DNA from: Dryococelus australis
Taxonomy: Eukaryota; Arthropoda; Insecta; Phasmatodea; Phasmatidae
DNA: 64,000 bases
Reading direction: 5' to 3'
Assembly (NCBI GenBank): GCA_029891345.1
Contig: CM056993.1
Location: 228,606,765 to 228,670,764, forward strand
Of the stretch, positions 1-10,736 are shown piece by piece; within the stretch, counting starts at the first letter, position 1; each line of letters starts with the position of its first letter. The translations under genes and the position numbers were made by a program. The notes below the pieces were generated by a model. That model was given only the letters and a program-made list of their open reading frames with translations. It was not told the DNA's origin and ran no database searches.

Positions 1-141
1 GAAATGTATAGTTAATAAGAGAATGACATTAAAGGACTATAAGAACTGCCTGTTAAAAAATACTATAAAGAACAACGAATTTAATACGGAGCAGAAAACA
101 TTAAAAATATATACAGTAGAAGTTAATAAACTAGCATTAAT

Positions 142-830
142 TTATTGTGATGACATAAAGATTATACAAAAAAAAAGACATAATACCATATGGATATGGA
201 AACAGAGAATCTTAAATATCTTTATTTTCCAAAAGAATATCGATATAATTCCATCAAAATCAATTATTTTACCATTTTCATCTCGAATTTTTAAAACAAT
301 ATTATTAAATTGCTCATTAATCATTTTATAAAAAATTCGATTTACCAGCTCATAACTAACATAATCTTTAAAACCAAACATAGTATTGATGGAAAACTAG
401 TAATTATATCAGTTTCTAAATGACTGGATTAATCATATTTTATAAACATTCCATATGCTGAGTTACAGTGAACATTTATTGTTTTACATGGATCATAATT
501 AGGTAATTTATTGCCTATTACAACTTTGTCTTTTTCAATAAGCATATTTCTTTCAAAACCATGAATATTAGATAGTTAGTCCTCAAATTTAATATTAAAC
601 TTAGATTTAAAAGATTTTGGTTTTTCACATTGCTTTAATTAAATTTTATTAGTTGAAAAGGGTTCAAATTAATTTATAGATTCCTTTAACGATTTAATAT
701 TGTATTGTCCTCTAGGTATATTTATAACTCCATTGTTATCTATCAATGCTATAGTATTGTTCTTTATATTAGGAGGTGCACGTTTTGTATGAAAACTTAT
801 TAAAGGAATGACTTTATCTTTGTGGATCAT
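142..830 (-). pseudogene. Penton-like minor capsid protein of Polinton, broken
   Basis: Read on the minus strand from an ATG at 830. Early residues read MIHKDKVIPLISF, and a middle part contains GNKLPNYDP followed by a Cys/Asn-rich stretch. The C-terminal part reads IRDENGKIIDFDG near 205-245. The pattern (D/E)xNGxxIDFxG close to the C-terminus, before a short beta-strand, is what I associate with the single-jelly-roll penton/minor capsid protein of Polintons and adintoviruses. The length, about 230 codons, suits that family. There are several in-frame stops and one frameshift near 375-385, so it cannot give a full product. The adjacent ATPase on the opposite strand fits a virion-assembly module. 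The family call is from remembered motifs. Confidence 0.6.
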
Positions 831-1002
831 ATTATAATGAATTTTTTTCTCTTTAGAATGGAAATATTATATGTTCACTCAGATATATTGATATCCATTT
901 AATAAAATAAATTTTTTTACAAATGAAAAATATAAATTGGGATATTATTGTTGTAATTTCCAATGAAAATGCTTAACATCAAAAGGATGGTGAACTTTTA
1001 CA

Positions 1003-1520
1003 TGACAATATGATATCCATTATCATCAGGCCCACTAAATGTATAAAAACTAATTTGATTATAAATTTAATTTTCAAGTATGATTCATTAAATTGCAATA
1101 AACTGTATTATTGCTCAAAATGTTTAAATCAACCAAGATCAGTTAAGTTAAAAAATGACTTTGATGTGATATACAATAAGTTTAATGAAAATATGGCATA
1201 TTTTTTAAATAGCAATGAGGAAATGATTCCACTAGATCTTAGAAAATCAAGATGTTATTCACAAGCACTACACTATGGGAAGGCATAAAAATATTGAAGG
1301 TTTTTATTTTGCACAGATTTATTCAAAAGTACCTAAATATTTAGTAAGGGATAAGTTTATATTTGTGTTTATTTAGACAAGATAACACTAATTTAACACA
1401 CATATACATTGACTTTGTTTGTGCAGATATGACTTATTAGAAATTTATAGAGATTTGTGCAAGCTGTTAGGACAAAGTCTGTGGTTTATCACTTTAGATA
1501 TGAGTGAAAAAATGAAATAA
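1003..1520 (+). pseudogene. FtsK/HerA-type DNA packaging ATPase of Polinton, broken
   Basis: The N-terminal part reads IIIRPTKCIKTNLIINLIF, which aligns with the Walker A region of Polinton packaging ATPases (GPTxCGKT). Both P-loop glycines are replaced here (R and I), so the nucleotide site is lost. It is followed by NKLYYCSKCLNQP, matching the family's usual LYxxSKxLxQP. After a frameshift near 1,270 come GRHKNIEGFYFAQIYSKVPK and then, after another shift, FRQDNTNLTHIY, which correspond to the family's sensor and C-terminal blocks. The protein would pump DNA into the capsid. At least two frameshifts and several stops show a pseudogene. The segment between Walker A and the GRHKNI block is shorter than I would expect, suggesting an internal deletion that includes Walker B. 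Confidence 0.72.
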
Positions 1521-1929
1521 GTGAAGTATTGCAATACAATCATAAACTTTTATAAAATAACTTCATCTCAATAAGAAGTGTAACTGAAAGTTGCATTTAT
1601 TGTGTGAGAATTCCATTATCTGCTTTGGTAAACATTCTGTGATCTAGTTGCAAGAGAAGAAAGTTTTTTTGTATGGTACTCCCATCTAGTTGCAACAGCA
1701 GAAATCTTTCCCTATTGTGCTAGCATCTTCATGCCTCAGAACAAACACTGGGCATGACCCTTGTTAATAACTCATCGGCCTTGGCTGCACATGGGACTAC
1801 ACAGTTGCGACACACTTGCCAAGTCACTCTTGATTATAACTCTAACCTTGGCACTTGCTCGGCACTGCACAGTTGCAAATACTTGGTTAGAGTGACATGC
1901 CGCTTGTATCTTTCAATTCAGTACTGCGA

Positions 1930-2300
1930 GCATCTTACCACCTTACCTAGGTGGCGAGATGTACGACTTTAAAATTCAAAGGTCATGGGTTCAAACCGTG
2001 GTCTATGCAGATAATTTATAGTTTGTGGTGTGAAGGGGCCCATATCACACACCCTGTTTTATCACCAAGTGGCTTGCCAAGTGGAGAGGCGATTGCGTTT
2101 CTGCAATTGGAGTTTTGCTGGTGTCAGTATCAAGACTGGAAAATATATTTCAGGTCACTGGTGAGGTGTAACAGCCTGTAAACCAGGGAAGTCTGTGGCA
2201 TAGTGTAACTACCAGTTAACATTTGATAATTCTTTTAAATAAAACTTGCCATAGGGGAAATGTGTGTTGAATGAATGATGAATGAATGTTGAACACATTT
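1930..2300 (+). repeat. tRNA-derived SINE relic
   Basis: A-box-like sequence in 1,949-1,967 (TAGGTGGCGAGATGTACGA) and a good B box, GGGTTCAAACCGTGG, at about 1,987-2,001 have RNA polymerase III spacing. A roughly 250-bp unrelated body follows and ends in a short TGAATGAATG-type tail at 2,268-2,290. That layout is typical of insect tRNA-derived SINEs. It sits between the ATPase and BRO-N remnants of element 1, so it probably inserted into the Polinton after the latter had died. Confidence 0.6.
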
Positions 2301-2441
2301 TATGTATGTTAAACAATGCAATGTTAGAAATGATTAGTCTCACAACCTAACAAATCTGGATAATCTCATTTTTTATTTCCTTATTAAGAAGATTATAAAT
2401 AAAAATACTTATTTACTACATACTTACTTAGTATTCACAAT

Positions 2442-3061
2442 ATAGCTGAATCAATAAACAAACTATTTGAAAAAATAAAACTAGGAAATGATAATGAATT
2501 TATTATATTATTTGATTCAAATAATTTATTTTTTAACTATCAAAATACACCTGTTGTATTAGATGTTAACAACAAACCTTGGTTTAGAGGAATAGATGTT
2601 GCTGAAATTTTAGAATGCAAACATATGGGAATGAAGATAAAACACTTCTTAAGAACATTAATAATTATAATAGTGGTGGTGCAATCTATATCAATAAAAA
2701 AAGGAGTAACACAACTATTGACAAAATCTAGAATAGCCAATAAAACATTGGTAAAACCAATTTCTTAGCTACTTAATTTAAACATTAATGCTTATGAAGA
2801 AACAAAAAGCACCAAATATATCTCCCACATTATTAAATGTTTTAACCATTTAAATTATAAACAAAAATATACTACAGTTAATTATATAATATACTTATAT
2901 TTTCCTGATCTAAAATTTGCTATTAAATGTGATGAATTTTACTATAAAGATAGAGTTCTCACATATGGAATAAAGAGGCAAAATTATATAGAGTCCAATT
3001 AAATTGTAAATATATAAGTTTTAATCCAGATGAAGTAGATTTATATATAGCCAAATTATGA
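2442..3061 (+). pseudogene. BRO-N domain protein with C-terminal PD-(D/E)XK nuclease-like domain
   Basis: The N-terminal third contains NKPWFRGIDVAEILECK, the diagnostic BRO-N core (usual form: xPWFxxxDVAxxLxxxxxxxAI). The C-terminal part reads YLYFPDLKFAIKCDEFYYKD, then RQNYIES, and after a -1 shift at about 3,002 it ends NCKYISFNPDEVDLYIAKL. This is the pattern of the endonuclease-like C-terminal domain attached to BRO/MSV199 proteins of insect large DNA viruses and some Polintons. In that domain the core is normally an acidic residue before LYFP and AIECDE. Here the glutamate is a lysine, so the fold may persist but catalysis should be lost. Damage is light for this neighbourhood: one TAG at 2,766 and one frameshift in about 205 codons. 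No ATG sits at the start of the open stretch. BRO proteins bind DNA and are thought to act in virus-host regulation. Confidence 0.72.
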
Positions 3062-4819
3062 AATCGTATTGTAGTTGTGATGATCTGAATATTGTCAGGA
3101 GTGGTAAGGTTAATTTCCTTTGGTAACTCAGTGGAAGCATAATGGTCAATCGTTTAGTAACAAGTTTTCATCTGTGTGGTTTTGGGTTACCATTGGTACC
3201 TTTTGGTAAAATTAGTTGTTACATATTTGTCTCTATATTTTATTCTTTATATTTTATTAGAAAAGGATGGCCTTATTCTTATAATTTCTGTATTTATGAT
3301 TGCACATTTGTGTAGCATGTGTGAATGTATATATAAATATAGATAGAGAGTGAGTGAAAGTATATAATAATAATTATGGTGATCTAATTTTTAGGTTTGT
3401 TGTTTGCAAACGAAATGTACAATTATTGTGAAGGTTCGCTGTTAGGCTTTGCTCCTAGCGGGTGCATGAAGTCACCTGGCTGGCTGTATTGTTGTAGCTC
3501 CAGCCAATGTGTCATCGGGCAGTGATCCAAGAGGCGAGTTACAGACTAGATGCAGACCGGGATTCTCGTTCATTATGAATCTGGCAGTCATTATGCAGTG
3601 AGGCCATCTGGCGAGTGCCCAGTAAAATGCAGACAGTGCAGATAGATGTGTAGTTGTTGTTCGTGAAATATTATGAGAACAAATAGTGCGTACTAAACTT
3701 ACATGAATATATGTGCTCATGCTGGCATAACGAGGTACAAACCAATTGTGTATTTTGCTAATTACAGTGTAATTCTATGGGCCTAATGCCAAGTAGTTTC
3801 CTTGACAGATGAACTAAAGTTTACAATGTGCCTGATCCTTTTCGTTTTGCCCCTGAAGTGTCTAGCTACTCTGGTGTGCTCATAACGAGGAAATATTGGC
3901 TCGTTTAATTTAAAATATCATAGGCAAATATTGTGAAGTTTATTACATTAATTGCAAACTTTCAATTTTTAAGAAGATGTGCACAGGGTTTGCTAAGCAC
4001 AAAAATTGTTTAGTTATAAGTACGTAATTATTCATGGTTGTGAACTGACTATCAGTATGGAAGATCAGGTTTTCTGTACATAAGGCCACGGCTGATTTAT
4101 TCACTGCCTTGTTTTTGCATACACGTTTGGACGTGACTCCACCTCAGGTATGTCTCTGATGTCCTTTTATGATGAGGTTTGCTGGATCAATGTATTAATT
4201 GTCATCAGGAAGTCGTCATTCAGTGTAAAGAATTGTGATCCCCCTATGAGCGAAGAGCCACGCAATTCCTATTGAAAATAACTTTAGTAAAGTGATAGGC
4301 CAAAATATTTTAAATATTTTTCATGATGTCAGAAATTCAATTAAAGTAATGCTCAGTGATATCGATGGTGAAATTTGTACGAGCAAATTGAGTAGAATTC
4401 TAATGGCCTGTGTTTTCATGAATTTAATTATCTGTATATGTAATGCTTATGAATACAGTGTATTTGCTAACTTATCATAAAATTTTTGAAAGTCACAGAA
4501 AATTGGTCTATGAGAACTTTTTTTCAGAATTGCCTTAAGGAACTATTAACTGGGTGTTGTGGGATAGTAACTGCACTGATGTACTAAATGGATTGTAGTA
4601 ACATTAAGTATGTATGGGTTGAGGTATATGGGAAATTTTGAGTCGTGATTGCTTTTGGCCCATTGGTGATATGGGTGCTTTTTGTACTTAATGGCGCGAG
4701 TGAGCATAGTTGAAACTCCTGATGCCCCCGAGGGGCTGAGGGTCTCTCATATTGCATTTAAATAACATGTAAAGGATGTCTGCCAGACACCTGTAAGCAA
4801 AAATATTTAATTTAAAAAA
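3062..4819. other. No recognisable gene; possible SINE relic at 3,115-3,205
   Basis: Only short open frames without recognisable motifs are present, the longest being 82 codons at 3,472-3,720 (-). A stretch near 3,115-3,205 has weak A-box and B-box-like spacing. The block at 3,420-3,620 is more GC-rich than its surroundings and may be another repeat fragment. I cannot say whether this is Polinton interior or inserted DNA. Confidence 0.4.
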
Positions 4820-4945
4820 AACCTGTTTTATTCATCCAAGAGTTGTCTGACTTATCTAATCCTAACCATTTTTAATCAATTTCATCATCTTTGGTTTTCA
4901 AAACTTTTTCGACCAAATATTCATTGGGGTAGTAGTCATGCACGT
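4820..4945 (-). pseudogene. Extra copy of the integrase C-terminal chromodomain
   Basis: The minus strand reads NEYLVEKVLKTKDDE, a stop, then KWLG. This is the Polinton integrase chromodomain signature (D/NEYLVEKVLKxKxDxxYVKWLG). A second, more complete copy lies at 6,880-6,985. The same 16-bp sequence TTAATGATCCTGCATG flanks both copies on the left strand side (4,945-4,960 and 6,798-6,847). Only the chromodomain tail is present here, not the catalytic core, so this is a fragment made by duplication or by a second Polinton insertion. Confidence 0.6.
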
Positions 4946-5494
4946 TAATGATCCTGCATGACTGTTGCAATGCCCTCATCCCAAAAATGTGGTAAAAGGG
5001 CATAACACTGCCCAAAATTCAATCAAGAACAACTATATTTTTTGAAATCTTTCTCAGTTCAAACTTCAAAGGAGCGAAAACCTGAAATCTTGTCTAAAGC
5101 TATTTACTATTACTGAAAAGCAGAAAACTGAAAAGCATAAAAAAGAACACTGGACTTGGATTATTATTTTTTACTTATTCCAAAATGGTGTCAAACATTG
5201 TTCACATTTCCATTATACAAAATACTAACAACATGCAAAATATTTTTGTACTACAATTTATTATATTACTACCACATGTGGGTAACTTTAAGATCAAAAG
5301 AACCTGTTCAATACTAAAAGTCATACATTCAGGTATATGCACACCACAACGCATGACAACTTTGATTTATTTGAGAATTACATTATTTTGTCCCCAAATT
5401 ACATGAGAATAAACACACACATACATATCATTATACATGACTAAATTTTGATATTCCCAAGTGTAACATGAACTATTTTTAAAGTTACTAGAGT

Positions 5495-5497
<3 letters not shown>

Positions 5498-5589
<92 letters not shown>
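5498..5589. repeat. (TA)n microsatellite inside a duplicated segment
   Basis: About 92 bp of nearly pure TA. Its flanks (AACATG-ACTATTTT-AAAGTT...GTCAAATAT and GCCAGGGCA) recur at about 5,718-5,775 without the long TA run. The microsatellite therefore expanded in one arm of a local tandem duplication with a period of about 250 bp. Confidence 0.85.
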
Positions 5590-5593
<4 letters not shown>

Positions 5594-6797
5594 CAGGGCA
5601 CATGGTAACTCTTAAATTCTTTGAAGTTATTTGAAGGTGTACCACATGGACAAAGGTGATACTCATAACTTTCAATATAAATGTGCACAACATGTGGCTA
5701 ATTTTATTCCATAAAATTTTAACATGGACTATTTTAAAGTTTCTAATGTCAAATATCTATGTGCGTGCCAGGGCATGCAAATTATTTAAATTAATTATTT
5801 AAATACGCAGTCCTACCCATAGGCAATGGAACTTTGACAAAATTAACTGCCCTATGGATTGAAAACATTTAAAGATAATATTCACTTAAGTAGCTTGACA
5901 TTATATTAGCATAAAGTCCATAATGGACACAAATGAACCATAAAAAGGTCAAACATAGACCCAATCTATAACAACTTGGGTAAAACCTTTTCTCCTTTGC
6001 ATGATTTCATTTCTCAAATTATTTTCGGCCAATAAAAATACAAAAAATTTACAAATCTTAAAATGCCAATTTGGTAGGCAATGCATTGATTTCTACCAAC
6101 ATGCACCATGATCTAAGGCACCTACAATTATGGTATCAAGTATATTTTATTTTCAGGCCAGATGGGCCATGACTCTAATTATTATAACATTAACTTGTTC
6201 AAATACTTAGCTCAAGTCGCAAACCCTGGGTATCCATGTCTGGTCTGCCGAGGGTTCTCCTGACTATTTATACATGAAAACTTACAATAATCCCTATTGG
6301 GGTACAGGAAAATGCTTGCATAATAAGGGACTGTGGAAGATTCCATCAGTTTTTAAAGTTTGAAACACAACTGTCACATAGCAGAAATGGCATCACATGG
6401 CCCATGTTCTGTACTTGTCAAATACCGTAAGTGATAGAAGCACCACACAGCGACACCTGCATGAAACACCAGAGTTCTCATTTTCCAGAGTCCGGCAGTC
6501 TTTGATGCAAGAAGGACGTGTTTTAGCTGTGCTAAGCCATGTTGTTTTTTCCAGTCAACAAGAAACGTTTCTACACAGAGTCGGCGATGGACATGAAAAA
6601 TAGGTTAGTCGTACTATAATTTCAGGTAACGAGTTTTCTTATAATACATAAATGTTTTATTCACACATGTTTTAAAGTTCACAAATATTCTTTGTGGTCT
6701 TCATGCAGGTTTTCTTGGTCAAACAGGTACAAGCTGATGGGTCGGGGGGGGATTTAGTAGTAAATTGAGATACCTGTCTGGCTGTTATCCTGCACAA
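5590..6797. other. Unassigned AT-rich stretch
   Basis: Apart from the second arm of the duplication at about 5,718-5,775 I see no motif. The longest frame (6,397-6,603, +) has no recognisable domain or promoter. It separates the chromodomain fragment from the integrase. Confidence 0.4.
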
Positions 6798-6847
6798 TTA
6801 ATGATCCTGCATGATTAATGATCCTGCATGTTTAATGATCCTGCATG
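6798..6847. repeat. 17-bp tandem repeat, three copies
   Basis: TTAATGATCCTGCATG starts at 6,798, 6,815 and 6,832. A single further copy is at 4,945-4,960, again next to an integrase chromodomain remnant. Confidence 0.85.
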
Positions 6848-6879
6848 GTTATACATCTGTTTTGTTAATCAGTGAGTTA

Positions 6880-7700
6880 TGCTAATTATCAAATCCTAAC
6901 AATTTTACATAAATCTTATCACCTTTAGTTTTTAAGACATTTTCAACCAAATATTCATCAGAATAGTTGGTTTTCATAATTTTGTATTCATAAAAACTGC
7001 CTTTTATTACTTCTTCATTGATATCTTTCAGTTAATAAGTGGGTAAATCATAATTTAAAACCTCAAAAATGGTAAATAATTCTGTTGTCCAATTAGCTGT
7101 ATAACTCTTTTCAAATATTCGTTTATTTTTGTCGCACAGACAATATCGTCAACTTTATATTTGGGTTTAGTAAACACATTCGTGTAATCTTATTGTCTTA
7201 CATTTTTTCATTTTTTATTAACTTAAATTGGTTTTAAGTCGATAGTACTGGTTTTACTATTGTTGTATTCTTTAACAAAATCATATAATATATTTTCCCA
7301 TTTGTAATTGCCATTGAAAGCAAAATTTTTCTAAATTTTATTCTTCATTGTATGATTATATCTTTCTACAACACTGTCTTTAAGTTCACTGAATGCAGAA
7401 TAGTGATTGGTGTTATATTTTTGTGTAAGTTCTTTAAATATATTATTATAAAATTCAGACCAATTGGCATTTTGTAAATTGTGTGGTGTTTTTTTAATCA
7501 GTATACATTATAAAGTATTTGCCACATTTTTAGCAGTTTTATCATTTATAGGTAGAGCAAATGCATATTTTAAAAAACATCAATTATTGTCATAATATAT
7601 TTATATCCATTATTTATATGTGACAGTCCTTTTAAATTTCCAGTACCCATCTCAACAAGATCAATCTGCCATAAATAATCTATTCCATTAATAATTTGGA
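6880..7700 (-). pseudogene. Polinton (retroviral-type) integrase with C-terminal chromodomain, broken
   Basis: Read right to left. The catalytic core begins YLWQIDLVEM (7,645-7,678), with the first catalytic Asp and the usual WQxDLV. NNGYKYIMTIIDVF follows, then a stop, then KYAFALPINDKTAKNV. The second acidic block, normally D-x-G-x-EF, reads NWSEFYNN, so its Asp is gone. The third, SVVERYNHTMKN, keeps the catalytic Glu. Next come YKWENILYDFVKEYNNSK, the linker block FTKPKYKVDDIV, and the chromodomain SDEYLVENVLKTKGDK with YVKL near 6,885-6,960. Domain order and spacing match Polinton integrases, which insert the linear element and generate the 6-bp target duplication. Several stops and frameshifts kill the gene. 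The N-terminal zinc-binding region upstream of 7,700 is not readable. Confidence 0.85.
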
Positions 7701-8244
7701 AAATTTCTTCTTCTTGGTTTATATTATTTATTTATTATGCCTTCTCTTACATTGGTAAATTTTTTAATGAAGATTTATTAGAATTACATACAGAATATAC
7801 ACTTTTCTGAACCAATTGTACATTTTTAGTATTTTCATTTTTATATTATAATTGTTACTAACTTTCTCACACTTCAAGCACCAAGTATTCTCCATTTAAT
7901 ATTAAAAACATACTTTAACTGTTTATATCATGATTATCTCTATTGTGGTCTTTAATCCATCATCATAACTAACTATTTATTTATTATGATTAAAAAAATA
8001 TATCACCAATGTTGACATCAAAAGGCTTTCTGCAACCATTTTTTTAGAACACCTAATAACAGTTACAGCATCAACAGGTACATTTATATTTGCAAATAAT
8101 ATTTAAAAACATTACAATCCATCTAAAAAGTAAAGAAAATTTGATTATTATCAAAGTGAAAAAATATAATTTTTTTAATCCCACTTTGCATGCAAATAAA
8201 ATAGATTTGATTTTTCTTCCTTATGTTTTTCAACTTTCGAATTA

Positions 8245-8520
8245 ACAAGTGTTTGACAATAATTGAAAGTGATTGTTTTAAATGTTGTATTTTAACAGCT
8301 ATTTCTTTATCGAAAATCTTTTTTTGACTGCATCTTTTTCATCCTTAGGAACACCATATTATTAATTCTACGGTTATTGAAAGAAACATAATCTGTTGTA
8401 TAATCAAATTCTTTACTTATTTGATCGCGTAAAGCAGAAACAATAATACTGTACTTTGATTCTACATATGTTTATAATTCATTAGCATTAGTGTCAGAGT
8501 GTTTATTTTAAAATTTGATT
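8245..8520 (-). pseudogene. Stalk/fibre-like protein remnant of Polinton
   Basis: The minus strand reads YVESKYSIIVSALRDQISKE, then FDYTTDYVSFNNRRINN. After a frameshift near 8,365 comes GVPKDEKDAVK. The arrangement of a helical segment, then a beta-turn NNxRIxNxGxPxDxxDAV motif, resembles the neck of trimeric attachment proteins that recur in Polinton and adintovirus genomes. The reading then continues into a Lys-rich, probably coiled-coil stretch. Function is inferred only from this pattern. It lies directly downstream of the protease on the same strand. Confidence 0.45.
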
Positions 8521-8569
8521 AATGGTTTCCTAAATATATTCATCATTTAATAACAAAGAAATTATATCA

Positions 8570-8945
8570 CGAAACTTAAAGATCTCGAAAAAGTTGTAAT
8601 ATAATTAAAAATAAATGTCCACAGATACCTGAATCAAATTTTCTGAATTCTATTATTGTATTGAACATTTCACTTTTTGAAGTAATTAGTTAAATTAGTA
8701 GGAATATTGCATCGAAATTAATCAAAGTAGTAAACATAGTTCTTTTCTTGAAAATACAAAACCCAATGAGTACCCAGATCTGTTGGAATGTCAAAATTAA
8801 CCACAGCACATCATTTTTGAGCTTTACTTTTGGTAATTCATCAATGATATAAACATTTCTGAATTTTTTATATTTAATATATTTACGCTTTTTTTTTATC
8901 AATATTAGATAATGAGGATATATTCAATTTTTTTTATCTCCATGT
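8570..8945 (-). pseudogene. Adenain-like (Ulp1 fold) cysteine protease of Polinton, broken
   Basis: The minus strand starts with LNISSLSNIDKKKRKYIKY and then KFRNVYIIDELPKVK, matching the usual N-terminus of Polinton proteases (LSNxDIxxxxKxLxIxxFRGVxxxDxLP). After a frameshift near 8,815 comes VVNFDIPTDLGTHWVLYFQ, containing the catalytic His in GTHW, then YVYYFD with the catalytic Asp. After another shift FDSGICGHLFLIIL carries the nucleophile region, with Cys in GICGH. All three catalytic residues are still legible across frames. The enzyme would mature capsid proteins. At least two frameshifts and several stops make it a pseudogene. Confidence 0.82.
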
Positions 8946-8959
8946 CTTTTTTGCAACTA

Positions 8960-9725
8960 TATCACGTCCTGGTTTATTTTCCATTGATAAATTGTGTCTC
9001 TGTTGTTATAATTATATTTTATTTTTTCTAGATTGTTCAACAGAATTGCAAATTGAGCTAGCTCCACCAGCTAAAGCACAGAGTGTAGCTAAAACTGAAT
9101 TAAAAATTGTAAAAAACCTCCACGATGAAAACTACTTCCAGATTTTTCTTTTAATTTTTTTTTTTATTATTGCAATTGGTAAAGTTAATTTAAAACATTT
9201 TCCTTTTAATTTTTTCTCTCAAGTTTGATCGTTTGTTAATAATGTATCTATACCCAAATCTCTAATTTGAACAATGGGTATATCAAAAGTTATATGTGTT
9301 ATCTTCATTTATAAGTAAAATATATATATATAATAATTAATGAATTTTGATGCCCATCCTTATTTTCTTTTTGTGAACCTAGTTGAAGCAACAGCCGCAC
9401 AAGAAATTTTTTCACCGATTTGAGTATTTTTTTCTAACATAATATTTTTTCTTCTCTTCATAAAATTTTGTCAGCGTCATGACTAAATTCTAAATCTTTA
9501 TGGTCTCTGCAAAGAATATCGTGGAATTTACTGTCTTCATCTAGTTTATTTATGCCATTGTCACCTTTAATAGTCTTTCGTTTAATTTTGTAAATGGATC
9601 ACAATAATTATAACTAGGCAAATGAATTTCGGGTAAATTTAAATTATTTAGTTTCAAATTTATAATAACTTTACCATGATGTTCAGAATTCCCAAATTAA
9701 TGTGGAATTACGTTTAAAACTCTTA
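8960..9725 (-). pseudogene. PLA2-like minor capsid protein of Polinton, broken
   Basis: The order on the minus strand is: a block NPKEIPNLIRVL; LPEIHLPSYNYCDPFTKL; and after a shift KFHDILCRDHKDLEFSHDAD followed by KIL. This is the parvovirus-like phospholipase A2 domain arrangement (YNYxGPxTxL, then a HDxxY helix, then HxAD). The active-site HD pair is kept but the following Tyr is Cys and the Ca-loop Gly is Asp. Next come QIGEKISCAAVAS, and toward 8,990-9,130 a Gly/Ala-rich hydrophobic stretch LATLCALAGGASSICNSVEQ. The latter resembles the membrane-active C-terminal tail of these proteins. Multiple stops and shifts are present. In related viruses the domain helps the particle cross membranes. 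Confidence 0.72.
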
Positions 9726-9789
9726 TAAGATTAGGAATTTCTTTTGGATTCTTAATAACGAAATCAGAAAATTTATTGTTTGACATATT

Positions 9790-10560
9790 CATTGTGCTTA
9801 CTTTTTCATTTTAATAATTATTATTTCCAACATTTTCTTCGCCATGAAAAACTAATAATTTCTCAACCAATTTTTATAACATCATCCATATTATTTTGGT
9901 AAATTATTATATTTTTTATACCTTCTCCAGATCTAGCTAGGAATTCTTGGAGAAATAATTTTTCTGATATGTTTGGTGCTGATCTTGAATGTGATTCTTT
10001 TGAATAGTTATCATAAATCGGTTAAATTATATTTGTGTATTTCCATCTATTATTGGAGTTTGTTTTCTTTATTGGATTATATTTTTGAAATGCGACAGTG
10101 CTATCTAAAACAATTTTCGTGTAATTTTCATAGTGATTATCAGGGAAATTATCCTCAAGATCTTCTTTTGCTTTTGTTACCCAATTAGAAATTCTTTCCA
10201 TTAATTCATATCCTTTATATTTAATGGTTATTTTATTAACATCTATTTTTACTTGTGTATTACTTATGTAAACATGTTGTCCTTATGCACGTATTCCATA
10301 TTGAGCATCAATAACAAATATTCTTTTGCAGTTTATTATCCGAGATTTATAGTAGAATCAGATGCGCAATGCCTCAAATTTTTCATGGGTACAGTTCCCA
10401 CTTGCTCTTCCAAATTAGGAGATTTATGTTTTGAAAATAATTCTCTTTCAAATGTTGTTTCTTCTAGAGTTGGTGGATATTATAGATTTTTTGCTGCAAC
10501 TGGAACTAGTGTTGTTATTATTTTTTTATTTTCTTCACTTACTTGTCCTACTCCCCCCCC
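9790..10560 (-). pseudogene. Unidentified Polinton structural-module protein
   Basis: The minus strand gives long open runs. From 10,560 down these are a Gly run (from a poly-C tract), then VGQVSEENKKIITTLVPVAA, then PTLEETTFERELFSKHKSPN with LEEQVGTVPMKNLRH. From about 10,290 down there is a nearly open 105-codon stretch starting ISNTQVKIDVNKITIKYKGY, with ELMERISNWVTKAKEDLEDN and later RSAPNISEKLFLQEFLARSG. I do not recognise the family. The position between the PLA2-like gene (same strand) and the major capsid gene (divergent) suggests a virion or accessory protein of the Polinton. Codon-like regularity and few stops argue that it was coding. There is one stop near 10,025 and others near 10,350 and 10,480. 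Confidence 0.5.
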
Positions 10561-10568
10561 CCCCCCCC
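10553..10568. repeat. Poly-C tract
   Basis: An uninterrupted run of C after ACT, within the minus-strand reading of the unidentified Polinton gene, where it encodes a Gly run. Assembly length is likely uncertain. Confidence 0.8.
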
Positions 10569-10705
10569 ATATTTTGTAATTCGTGAATTAATGGTAGATC
10601 TCTCTTTTTATTTTTTTTATAATCTGCTTCATGATTATTTTTATAATTTTTGTATTTCTGAAAGAGTAATTTAACTCGAGAAACTGCCTTTGATGAATCT
10701 TTTAA

Positions 10706-10728
10706 TTATATATATATATATATATATA
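10706..10728. repeat. (TA)n tract between divergent Polinton genes
   Basis: A short TA run ends 9 bp before the start codon of the major capsid remnant (10,737), in the gap between it and the divergently oriented gene on the minus strand. It may be what remains of a TATA-type bidirectional promoter that then slipped. Confidence 0.7.
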
Positions 10729-10736
10729 ACTTATAA

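Noticed and set aside
5367-5693. 108-codon minus frame with a long Tyr-Ile run
   Set aside because: Produced entirely by the (TA)n microsatellite; TA repeats are open in some frames on both strands.
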